A stretch of 64,000 bases of DNA, from the NCBI GenBank assembly GCA_029945725.1, contig JAQSDB010000011.1, forward strand, positions 372,001-436,000, given 5' to 3'. Position numbers and translations under genes: made by a program. Shown here one piece after another: positions 39,777 to 47,621 of this stretch. The DNA is from a bacterium. GTDB taxonomy: Bacteria; Pseudomonadota; Gammaproteobacteria; Pseudomonadales; Moraxellaceae. The notes below the pieces were generated by a model. It ran no database searches. It saw nothing but the letters and a program-made list of their open reading frames with translations, and was not told the DNA's origin. The number at the start of each line of letters is the position of its first letter. Positions within the stretch are counted from its first letter, which is position 1.

Positions 39777-41753
39777 TCAAGGACAGATAACAGGCGCCGA
39801 ACGAACAAACCCCTGTTGATTCTTTTGAAGGGTTTTTGTAGCCCCACTAGCTACGTGGCCCGTTTCCGGTGGCGTTGCTACGGGATCATTATTAAGAGAA
39901 TTAATACCCCTCAAAATTGTCCAGATATTAGTCCACTCTGCCGTTGTTGGATCATAGGTAGAAACCGAGCTCCCATCAGTTTGAGTTACCGTAACAATCG
40001 AGTGGAGCTTGAGATAATCAGCATTTACACCGGCTCCATCAACACGCAAGACCGTTGGGCCACCCAGATTGGTTAACAGTTGCGCATAGCGCAGATATTT
40101 TTCTTGATCATCACCGGGGGTACTCGACGCAACCAATGGCTTATTCGGAAGAATAAGTGCAAGCGTCATAAAAGTAGCACTTGCTGGCTGATCTGATGGC
40201 GTTGATTTGAAAATATTCTGCACCAAGCCTAATGGCAGCTCCTGGTCGCCTGCCGTGGGCCCAGAGACGTGCATCAATGTGACAGGGTTGACCTCAGAGC
40301 AGTCGCCTTTCAAATCAGAAATGATATTACCATCCTGAAGAATACTTATGCGTATTGACGGGCCAATGGGACAGCCAGAAAGATCACAACCAGACGCCGG
40401 TAAAGCTGGAGGGGTTGTGGGGTCGTCATTCCAAAACCTCAACGCAACGTGCAATGGAAACGCAATCGCTTGCCATAGATCCGGGTTTAATGATGGGGCA
40501 GCCGGGCCACTGTGCAACATGGTGAACTCTGTAGTACTGGCTGCAATATTATTTCCCGAAGTAATGGCATCGTTCACCTCCCACTGCCCCAACCTTCCAC
40601 TTGGCGCTGTTGGTTCATCAAAGAGCTGCTTGTAAAGAGTATCATTACCCGCAATAGCCTCTCTTTCCATAACACCCTGTGTAATACCAAGTTTCATTGA
40701 TGTTGTGGCATTAGCCTGATCCATCATATTAAAAAGCATGCCTTGCAGATTGCCGCTATTTGGCCACTTGGGTATTCCGCCGGCAGAACCAAAGGCCGTC
40801 AGCTCCATGGGCTTTGGATTGGTGGAAAGCAGCTGCCCCGTCGAGGCGTTCTCATACGAGTACACTCCCGCGCCCATTATGCGTCCCTTACGGTCAACCA
40901 CACTCCACATGGAGGCCGTCATGTTTTTTGTACTGTTGTAACCCGTCATGCTGGGCACACTGATAGGCAAGCCAAAAACACTAAGAATGCCAAAATCGGT
41001 GTACACGCCAGCAAAAATACTATTTATACCCCTCTGCAAATACTCATCGGCTTTAGCCGCCGAGATCATTGGAGACTTGGATGGGCTAAAAACCGGCGCC
41101 CCCAACAGTGGCTCCATAAGAGCATCAAATGACCCAGAGGCCGATGGCACCGCAGGGCTTGTTGGGGTTGCGGGCACCGCAATGCTTATCGGCAGCAGAA
41201 AGTCCGCAGGGGTAATCTCTCGATCAAGCCTGGTAAGCTCTTTTTTGGTTTCATCCGAAATATAAACAATGTGGCTGGTTAAATCCGCAGGGGTTGGATC
41301 ATCACTCAGGGCCTGTAGCAGCCTGACAATATTTTTCTGGGCGATTGGATCAGTCGCAAGCGTTGCGGGGGTTATGTACAGGAAAGTTGGAAGATTGGAA
41401 CCCAGATTTGCTGTATTTTTTACTAATGACTGGCCCAGCGTGATTTTTTTAGCACTGGCAGAGCTATCTGAAGGATTTTTAATCAGAAAGGTAATCGTAC
41501 TGTTGATAGGGCAGGAAAAGGACCCATCAGACCCCGTTCGGGCAACCACCTTCCCGCACTCATAATCAAGATTAAACACAGCATCATCAATGAACCGTCC
41601 ATTGACGCATACTTCACCAAGATCGCTACACAGCGTTGTCACTGCCGAGTTTATTGGATCCTTCAGATTGGTGGTTTCACCACAGGACACCAGAAGACAG
41701 ACTCCCAGCAGCACCAACAACGTATGGATATTTTTAGAGTGATATTTTTTCAT
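39777..41753 (-). CDS. filF: FilF-like large outer-membrane lipoprotein
   Basis: The 658-residue protein starts with a lipoprotein signal whose lipobox is LVSC, acylated at C24; Gly follows, so outer-membrane sorting is expected. Next comes a small beta-rich module with cysteines (VCVNGRFIDDAVFNLDYEC ... GSFSCPIN), then a long domain with no recognised catalytic motif. Two short Cys loops (CDLSGC) and a C-terminal Cys occur late. Size, lipobox and position at the end of the cluster match FilF of Acinetobacter, annotated as a putative pilus assembly protein. Symbol is by synteny and general resemblance. The ATG overlaps the previous stop (ATGA), so it is translationally coupled. Confidence 0.65.
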   Translation of the reverse strand: MKKYHSKNIHTLLVLLGVCLLVSCGETTNLKDPINSAVTTLCSDLGEVCVNGRFIDDAVFNLDYECGKVVARTGSDGSFSCPINSTITFLIKNPSDSSASAKKITLGQSLVKNTANLGSNLPTFLYITPATLATDPIAQKNIVRLLQALSDDPTPADLTSHIVYISDETKKELTRLDREITPADFLLPISIAVPATPTSPAVPSASGSFDALMEPLLGAPVFSPSKSPMISAAKADEYLQRGINSIFAGVYTDFGILSVFGLPISVPSMTGYNSTKNMTASMWSVVDRKGRIMGAGVYSYENASTGQLLSTNPKPMELTAFGSAGGIPKWPNSGNLQGMLFNMMDQANATTSMKLGITQGVMEREAIAGNDTLYKQLFDEPTAPSGRLGQWEVNDAITSGNNIAASTTEFTMLHSGPAAPSLNPDLWQAIAFPLHVALRFWNDDPTTPPALPASGCDLSGCPIGPSIRISILQDGNIISDLKGDCSEVNPVTLMHVSGPTAGDQELPLGLVQNIFKSTPSDQPASATFMTLALILPNKPLVASSTPGDDQEKYLRYAQLLTNLGGPTVLRVDGAGVNADYLKLHSIVTVTQTDGSSVSTYDPTTAEWTNIWTILRGINSLNNDPVATPPETGHVASGATKTLQKNQQGFVRSAPVICP

Positions 41754-42697
41754 GGCTGCCACTTTATGCTGAGCTGCCCGTATTGGGACTGCTTGTAGGA
41801 TTTACCGGCCGGACTTTGATATTCAGAAGAGATGATCAAAACATACGGTTCATCCGCATGAATCGTAACCTCCCCTTCCAGCATTGAGTGTTTTGCTTTT
41901 GTAGCCTCGTAACGGGACTGAAAGTAGCCCGTCACAATGCGCGTGACACAACCTTTATCATCAGCCATAGCAAGTACCGGACTAACAAAATCAGGGTCTC
42001 GCTCACTTCTGGCATAGGATCGCAGCATTAGCGTCTTCATTCCATTTCCAGAAAGCTTATAGGCCCCGACAATGCCAAGCGGGCCGCGATATTGCAGGGC
42101 TTTTTTTTCCAGAATCAGACTATAAAAGCGCCCCTTGGCAAGACTTGTGGACTTACTAAGAGCCTCAGAGCCAAGACATAGGGTATTGGTTGCAAGGATA
42201 GCCATCATCAAGGCAGTGCCTCTCACCTCTTCCCTCTCAAAGGGAAGATCCAAGCGCTTCTCCACTGGATTTTGCACAATAGACTTTACATCCGGTACTT
42301 CCGTTACCCCGATTGCACTCTGCTCAACACGAGAGCCCAAGCCATCATTAATGATGTAAAAGTTACTCTTTTGTTCCGGATTAAACTTAGACGATTCAAG
42401 ACGCTCACTATCCAGATAAGTATCGCTATCATATGGAGCGAACTTTTCCGGCACCGATTCCATATTTGGCAAAGAAACATCCGGATAAACAGGTTCTGAT
42501 GCGCTATCGCGCTGCTTATCTTCTGTTACCGGGGCTGGTTTTACCTTCTTCGCACCAAGCCCGGACTCGAAGGGAGCCTTGATTATCCTAACATGACCAT
42601 CAGGATCGACCTCCTGGTAAAAGCCTTGTTCTGCTGCAGCCAGCGAAGGCAAAAGGAAGATCAGATATATCAGCCACCCGGAAACATGATGGGGCAT
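41750..42697 (-). CDS. filE: FilE-like secreted protein
   Basis: The 315-residue protein has a signal peptide (cleavage expected after PSLAAA), an N-terminal piece like DUF4124 (GFYQEVDPDGHVRII), a Pro/Glu/Lys/Ser-rich linker to about residue 95 with DTYLDSERLE, and a C-terminal beta-sandwich-like domain (about 160-315). It has two conserved-looking Cys (TLCLGSE and KGCVTRI) that could form a disulfide. It lies between the FadL-like and FilF-like genes, the FilE position. No enzyme motif is seen; a periplasmic or surface structural role is inferred. Confidence 0.6.
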   Translation of the reverse strand: MPHHVSGWLIYLIFLLPSLAAAEQGFYQEVDPDGHVRIIKAPFESGLGAKKVKPAPVTEDKQRDSASEPVYPDVSLPNMESVPEKFAPYDSDTYLDSERLESSKFNPEQKSNFYIINDGLGSRVEQSAIGVTEVPDVKSIVQNPVEKRLDLPFEREEVRGTALMMAILATNTLCLGSEALSKSTSLAKGRFYSLILEKKALQYRGPLGIVGAYKLSGNGMKTLMLRSYARSERDPDFVSPVLAMADDKGCVTRIVTGYFQSRYEATKAKHSMLEGEVTIHADEPYVLIISSEYQSPAGKSYKQSQYGQLSIKWQP

Positions 42698-42707
42698 AGG
42701 ATCTTAC

Positions 42708-44387
42708 TCACCAAAGAGTACGGAATGCGATACCCACCATCATCACAGATGCTTCAGTTTTTACATCAAGCCCCGCGTATGGGTTATAAACAATGTGATC
42801 CAGGCCCGTTGAATTGACATTGGTACTGGTATTGGCGGGTATGGAATCCTTTGAGTGCAAATACATGGCCGTCAGGTCTATCTCGGTATCCTTGTCAAAC
42901 TGATAGCCTATACCCGTACCAAAAAGCTGAGCCTGATTAATCGGCACAAGGGTTGAACGTTTACTATCTGGAATAGCGGAGTTACGTGGCTCAAAACCTG
43001 CGCGCAGTTTCAAACGCTCATTCCATGAATATTCCACCCCCAGCGACCAGCTCCAAGGGCTTTGAAAGCCAAGCGGCATGGAGAGCGAGGTCGTGGTGGT
43101 ACCCGGAGCCAGCAAGCGTGCAAGCTGAAGCACGCTTGTCGTACGATCAAAATTGAACGTAAATGCATCCCACTGGGCATAATCAGTCCAGCCTATATCA
43201 AAATTGATTTGCGTAGCAGGTAACAATTTATATTTTATACCCGTCTGAAAGTGGGCAGGATAAACTAGGTCCATGGATATCAGGCCAACTTCCTTTTTAG
43301 GCACATAATTAGGCAGCCCCAACACAGCCAACAGAATCTGGCCCGTTGGCGACGCCCCTACGGCATTGAATACATCCTGTACCCCCTGACCGTAATCAAC
43401 TTCAAACTTGCCCTTCATATGCATTTTGGCTTGGCTCTGGTAAACCATGCCCCATGCAAAGTCCTCATTTGGCTCCCACAAAATGCCCAGATTGTAGGTG
43501 GGAGACAACGTTTGCTGCATAGACAGCTTCAGGGTTGCAAGTCGGTCAAAAGGCCCTATGCCTTGCTGTGCATTACAAAAGCCGAAAAGGAATAGATCTA
43601 TAACAACATTTGACTGCCCTTTGAATGGGGGACAAATCTGTTCATCAATAACGCGTAAGACGCCCAACAGTTCGTTTGGTGAGCGAAAATCGGTTTCCAT
43701 TGATATGGCCTGATATGAAAGACCAATGGATGCACCAACCGAAAGCTCATCAGTAACCTGATAGCCAAATGAAGGCGAAAGCAGTGTAATTCGTTCCAAT
43801 GCGACCTTTGACCCAAGAAAATTACCAGGATCACCAGGGTTTCGATAAAACCCAGCCACCATTGGGGCGTACATAGCATTGGCAAAAGTGAACTTTGAGC
43901 CTACAGGCTTTATCGAAAAAGCAAACAATGGAGCCGCAACCGGAAGCCCCTTAGGCAGATCTACGTTTTCATCAAGGATAGGAATAAACAGTGACACGCC
44001 GGCCACACTGCTATTTGCCACAACGAAATTAGCACACTTGTCCTCCCCATCATGTGGAGCATCCGCGCACACCACAGGATCATCCGAATACCCAAAAACA
44101 CCAAAGCCTGGTGGCGCAGAAAACTCAGATTTAATATTAAAGCTGGCGGCTAAAAGCTGAAAATCAGCATGCCGCCCCTCCAGCTTCGCAAGGCCCGCAG
44201 GATTGTAATGAACGGCACTTACACCTGGTGGATCTGCCGTTACGGCATTACCCAAAGACAATGCGCGTAGATCAATGGAAAGATTGGTAGCTAACTGCGC
44301 TTCTGCTGAGATAGAAAAGCAGAAGGCAAGAGCAACAATGCAAAACTTCATGCAGAGGCGCGTGACGATGGCATTTATTTTTTTCAT
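42708..44387 (-). CDS. filD: FilD-like outer-membrane beta-barrel (FadL/OmpP1 superfamily)
   Basis: The 559-residue precursor has a signal peptide (ending SISAEA) and then LSIDLRALSLGNAVTADPPG and VHYNPAGLA, the N-terminal hatch signature of FadL/OmpP1 proteins. Alternating strands follow to the C-terminal aromatic VGIAFRTLW, a typical barrel-end with terminal Trp. Two Cys pairs are in the extracellular-loop-like inserts (VVCADAPHDGEDKC; CPPFKGQ...FGFC). It is larger than E. coli FadL (446). In this cluster it is the FilD equivalent and may pass or anchor filament components rather than fatty acids (inference). A TTG at 44399 is a less likely start. Confidence 0.7.
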   Translation of the reverse strand: MKKINAIVTRLCMKFCIVALAFCFSISAEAQLATNLSIDLRALSLGNAVTADPPGVSAVHYNPAGLAKLEGRHADFQLLAASFNIKSEFSAPPGFGVFGYSDDPVVCADAPHDGEDKCANFVVANSSVAGVSLFIPILDENVDLPKGLPVAAPLFAFSIKPVGSKFTFANAMYAPMVAGFYRNPGDPGNFLGSKVALERITLLSPSFGYQVTDELSVGASIGLSYQAISMETDFRSPNELLGVLRVIDEQICPPFKGQSNVVIDLFLFGFCNAQQGIGPFDRLATLKLSMQQTLSPTYNLGILWEPNEDFAWGMVYQSQAKMHMKGKFEVDYGQGVQDVFNAVGASPTGQILLAVLGLPNYVPKKEVGLISMDLVYPAHFQTGIKYKLLPATQINFDIGWTDYAQWDAFTFNFDRTTSVLQLARLLAPGTTTTSLSMPLGFQSPWSWSLGVEYSWNERLKLRAGFEPRNSAIPDSKRSTLVPINQAQLFGTGIGYQFDKDTEIDLTAMYLHSKDSIPANTSTNVNSTGLDHIVYNPYAGLDVKTEASVMMVGIAFRTLW

Positions 44388-44411
44388 GACCGGAATCAAG
44401 CTACCTGTAGG

Positions 44412-45437
44412 TTATTCTTCCGAGGAGCCAAGAAAATTAATTGGCATCGAAAAGCCCAAGGTAACATTAGGCGTATCGGGGGTGAGGCCATATCCAAAGT
44501 TGACATTTACAATGCGTGACGCACTGGTTCGCAACCCTAGGGAGAAGTTAAGCACGGCACTGGTTTGAGACAAAGTGGAAACAACATCGCCACCCTTGAA
44601 GTCATATGTTGATGCGAAAGAAAACGACTGCTGATACGAGGCCGTGATCGAAACATCGTAGTTAAGGGCATAGGCCATGCCCATAGAAACACCAATAGAG
44701 TCACCCGGCTCAACAGTCTGCAACACTCGCCCCCCACGATTCTGGTTGAGACCGCTCACATGAGTATTAAGTGCATAGCTACCCGAGGCAAAAAGGACTA
44801 TCGGATCAGCAACCTTACTGATACTTGCGCCCGCAGAAAGGCTGTAATAGCCCTTACCTGTTGACAAATCCTTGCTGGTATTAATCTCATAGGGACTATC
44901 GCCAGTTGCCGTCGACAATGAAGCAAATAGTGTACTGGTTGGCAAACCTCGCTTTAACGGAACCGGCTGCCAGCGAGCACCAAAACTGATATCCCCAAGC
45001 CCCGTCGTCTTCAGATTGCTTTGCGCATCGACTTTTGACACTAGCGGCAATGATGACGTGAACGTCAAGTTATCCCAAACGCCATAGGAAAACTCCAGCA
45101 CATTATTAACGGTATGCTGTGCATCTTCCTGAATGCGAAACCGGGTCAGCTGCGAGCTGTTATCAGAAATAGCGATATCAATACGGCTATCACGAAAATA
45201 GCTGTAATCAACCGAATAAAGAAAGCCCACCTTCCCGGACTTAAGCAGCGAGTAGGTTTTCTCACTCGCCTGAAAGACCTCTTGAAGATTTTTTTCAGTT
45301 GTTGCGTCATCCGCTTTTTGTGTCAGGCTCTCACGCGCTGCACTCGCATCATTTACCGCAGACTCCTCAGCAAATGCGCACTGCACAAACAAAGGCAAAG
45401 CCAGAAGAACCCGTTTTGCAATCTCCCGATTGTTCAT
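44412..45437 (-). CDS. filC: FilC-like outer-membrane transporter, FapF-like barrel
   Basis: The 341-residue product has a signal peptide (ending QCAFA), a helical N-terminal segment of about 50 residues (ARESLTQKADDATTEKNLQ then VFQASEKTYSLLKSG) and a barrel of the phenol-degradation/MetA type (PF13557-like) with YSVDYSYFRDSRID, YGVWDNLTFTSSLPL, TATGDSPYEIN, and a C-terminal GFSMPINFLG. A helical or coiled-coil N terminus before a barrel is the layout of FapF, the amyloid secretion pore of Pseudomonas. ATG 45437 has AGGAAG 6 bases upstream; upstream residues in the open frame are rejected. Its neighbour is a C39 peptidase, as FapD is in fap operons. Confidence 0.65.
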   Translation of the reverse strand: MNNREIAKRVLLALPLFVQCAFAEESAVNDASAARESLTQKADDATTEKNLQEVFQASEKTYSLLKSGKVGFLYSVDYSYFRDSRIDIAISDNSSQLTRFRIQEDAQHTVNNVLEFSYGVWDNLTFTSSLPLVSKVDAQSNLKTTGLGDISFGARWQPVPLKRGLPTSTLFASLSTATGDSPYEINTSKDLSTGKGYYSLSAGASISKVADPIVLFASGSYALNTHVSGLNQNRGGRVLQTVEPGDSIGVSMGMAYALNYDVSITASYQQSFSFASTYDFKGGDVVSTLSQTSAVLNFSLGLRTSASRIVNVNFGYGLTPDTPNVTLGFSMPINFLGSSEE

Positions 45438-45489
45438 TTTTTTCTTCCTGTTCTTTATCACGGGCAAATCCATCAAATGGCTCAATTTT

Positions 45490-46320
45490 TTAACGCCGAT
45501 AATACGTACGCAATGGGACATTAATCGGCTTTTTATATGTATCGCTTTTTGGATCCGCATCAAATACGCGCTGCATGGTAGCAGCACGATCAGCCATTTC
45601 CTCATCGTTTCTTACGAAGTGCGCAAACTCCGTAACTGCCAACTGATTAATCGTTTGATCATCAACAAAGCGCATATCGGCCTCAGTCAACTCAAGCTGC
45701 GAGTGAGGCTTAAAGCCGTTTGGAAAGACAATAAACATGACATTATTTTCCCAAATTGTCTTAAAACGCTCTTCAGGGAAGCTGATATTACCCAAAGCAG
45801 GGTCGGCCACAAAGACACGGCCATTGAGGTATTTTTTTACCACCACAAAGTGCTTAAAGCCGGCATAGTGAATAGGAACAATAGCTGGATGGTCGAGCTT
45901 TTTAAGATCATCAAATGAGCCCTTGTAACCACCACTGGGGTGACCGAGAGCGGTTACCAGACGCTTCATGTCCAGCAAAGAAAACCCGCGACGCTGTACG
46001 ATCTTGTCGCTTTCACCATACTTGAGTAGACCATCCATGATCTGCCGCTCTTCAAACTGGCGACCAAGATAGCCATTCAAAACAGTGGTCAGTGCCGCCG
46101 AACCGCAGCTGTAATCAAAGGCCTGGTGGACAATGTTTTTGAATTGCTGATCGACAAGCGGCTTGACTGCAATGGGGCGCTCCATCATGAACGCACGTGA
46201 ATCCTGACGACCATCCAAAGGAACGGAATAGTATACCGACGACGATTGCGGCTTTTCAGCCTCGAAGGATTCATCAGCAAAAAAGTAAATAAGGGCTGCC
46301 CCGAGGAAGACGGTAATCAT
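45490..46320 (-). CDS. filB: Membrane-anchored C39-type cysteine peptidase (FilB/FapD-like)
   Basis: The 276-residue protein starts with a hydrophobic stretch (ITVFLGAALIYFF) that is a signal anchor or uncleaved signal, placing the rest in the periplasm. The papain-like C39 triad is intact: C72 in FDYSCGSAALTTVL, H157 in GFKHFVVV and D173 in VADPALG, with the family linker RGFSLLDMKRLV between. There is no ABC transporter part, as in FapD. C39 peptidases elsewhere cleave after Gly-Gly in leaders of bacteriocins. The Shine-Dalgarno is weak. It is the first gene of the filB-F-like operon, downstream of three subunit genes. The symbol is by synteny. Confidence 0.7.
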   Translation of the reverse strand: MITVFLGAALIYFFADESFEAEKPQSSSVYYSVPLDGRQDSRAFMMERPIAVKPLVDQQFKNIVHQAFDYSCGSAALTTVLNGYLGRQFEERQIMDGLLKYGESDKIVQRRGFSLLDMKRLVTALGHPSGGYKGSFDDLKKLDHPAIVPIHYAGFKHFVVVKKYLNGRVFVADPALGNISFPEERFKTIWENNVMFIVFPNGFKPHSQLELTEADMRFVDDQTINQLAVTEFAHFVRNDEEMADRAATMQRVFDADPKSDTYKKPINVPLRTYYRR

Positions 46321-46486
46321 GGCGTTTTTTTATTTTTGGCCGCGTTATGATTGTGATTGTATACGGGCACTACTGCATGCGACTGGCGAAACATACACCG
46401 ATTTCCTGCCGGATTCACCTGATTTTTACGTAATTGCAACAGGAATCAAGCGCATTCAGTAATCCACTAACAAACACCCTAACATG

Positions 46487-46508
46487 AAAAAACCCCCGAA
46501 TGGGGGCC
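46487..46508 (-). terminator. Terminator after the third FilA-like gene
   Basis: On the minus strand CCCCC-ATTC-GGGGG is followed by six T, 19 bases after the stop. It partly or fully separates the subunit gene from the peptidase operon. Confidence 0.8.
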
Positions 46509-46526
46509 TCTTCAAACGCTACGTGA

Positions 46527-47414
46527 TCAATTATGACCGACAATACGAACCGACGTACCGGAGAGATCCAGATTGGTCAACGTAACATTTCCAATCGGAT
46601 TGCTTGGCGTTGCGCTGGTATCACCCAAGGTCAGCTTGGTGATAGTCACACCAACATTGTTCATGGTGGTGGCACCAAAGCTGATCAGCAGGCCTGGAGC
46701 AGCAACACCACCGCAGTTTACAGTAACAGTGCTGGAGCACATATCAATGAATGTGCTCTTGGCAACCGTTGTGCCATCACCCAGATCAATACCGGTCAGA
46801 GCCAACTGGCCAATACCGATACCACCATTGGTATTGTTGGCATCCTTAACGATCACCTGATTGGCTGCGCCGCTGCCAATCGTGATGGCAATAGGCGCCG
46901 TGCTGGACAAAAGACCCATATGGCCTTGCGGGCTGTTACCCAACTGCAGGTTCAGATTGAAGTTGGTGACTGCAATGGCAACACCGCCAACAGGCATGGT
47001 GATAACCGATGTGCCCGCGGCACAAATACCTGCACCTGGCGTTTTACAAACATCAATGCTGCCAATGGTGGTCGTGAGCAAGGCAGAGGAAATACCAATC
47101 TGCAGAGCTGACTGGGGGCCAGCCGTAGTACTACCCACATCAATAGTGGTCTTGACCGTACCTACAACCTTGAAACCACGAATATTCAGATCGCCGGAAA
47201 ATGCATAGCTTGGGGTAGAAGCAAAACCGTTGGTGTCTGTGTAGGTCAATACCGTAGTGCCCGCTGCGCCGATGTTCAGATTGGCATAAATATCAATACC
47301 GTCCTGACCAACCGCATCGGACATGGCGCTATCGTCCATGGATTCCATGGCGAAAGCCGAGGAAGCGAGAACCGCCATAGCAGACACCAGCAACATCCCT
47401 TTAAATCCCAACAT
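46527..47414 (-). CDS. FilA-like secreted subunit, copy 3
   Basis: The 295-residue precursor has a signal peptide (cleavage expected after A22, SSAFA). The start of the mature part has ESMDDSAMSDAVGQDGI, a DUF6160/FilA-type hallmark. The rest is Gly/Thr/Ile/Leu/Asn-rich with short alternating strands, as in beta-solenoid or amyloid-type proteins. Two equal Cys loops, C123-C131 and C226-C234 (both C-x7-C), could be disulfides. It ends TSVRIVGHN. It shares a 722-base exact core with copy 2; only the signal peptide region and a few residues near the end differ. No enzymatic motif is present; a structural filament or surface-coat role is inferred. Confidence 0.75.
   Translation of the reverse strand: MLGFKGMLLVSAMAVLASSAFAMESMDDSAMSDAVGQDGIDIYANLNIGAAGTTVLTYTDTNGFASTPSYAFSGDLNIRGFKVVGTVKTTIDVGSTTAGPQSALQIGISSALLTTTIGSIDVCKTPGAGICAAGTSVITMPVGGVAIAVTNFNLNLQLGNSPQGHMGLLSSTAPIAITIGSGAANQVIVKDANNTNGGIGIGQLALTGIDLGDGTTVAKSTFIDMCSSTVTVNCGGVAAPGLLISFGATTMNNVGVTITKLTLGDTSATPSNPIGNVTLTNLDLSGTSVRIVGHN
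46531..47378. repeat. Direct repeat unit A (FilA-like copy 3)
   Basis: This segment matches 47626-48473 at a constant offset of 1095 bases. From 46591 to 47312 I found no difference in 722 bases; then single differences at 47313 and 47366. Similarity drops at both ends, inside the coding sequence at the signal-peptide side and near the stop on the other. Confidence 0.92.
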
Positions 47415-47578
47415 TTTTTATGTCCTTTTTAAAATCCAGCACTTATTGTTATTCACATATTTTGTTTATAATTATGTCCACACTGTAACAAAAACGTCGC
47501 CCGCAACCAATTAAAAAGCCCAACCAGACAATTATTCCGATAAAAGGCAGAGGGCCTGCAAACAGATACTGGCCCCAT

Positions 47579-47607
47579 AAAAAAGCCCCGCACAAGCGGG
47601 GCTTTTT
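47579..47607. terminator. Terminator after the second FilA-like gene
   Basis: AAAAAAGCCCCGC and GCGGGGCTTTTT pair around loop ACAA, giving a strong minus-strand terminator 15 bases past the stop of copy 2. Confidence 0.88.
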
Positions 47608-47621
47608 CAAGAGCACTGTGA

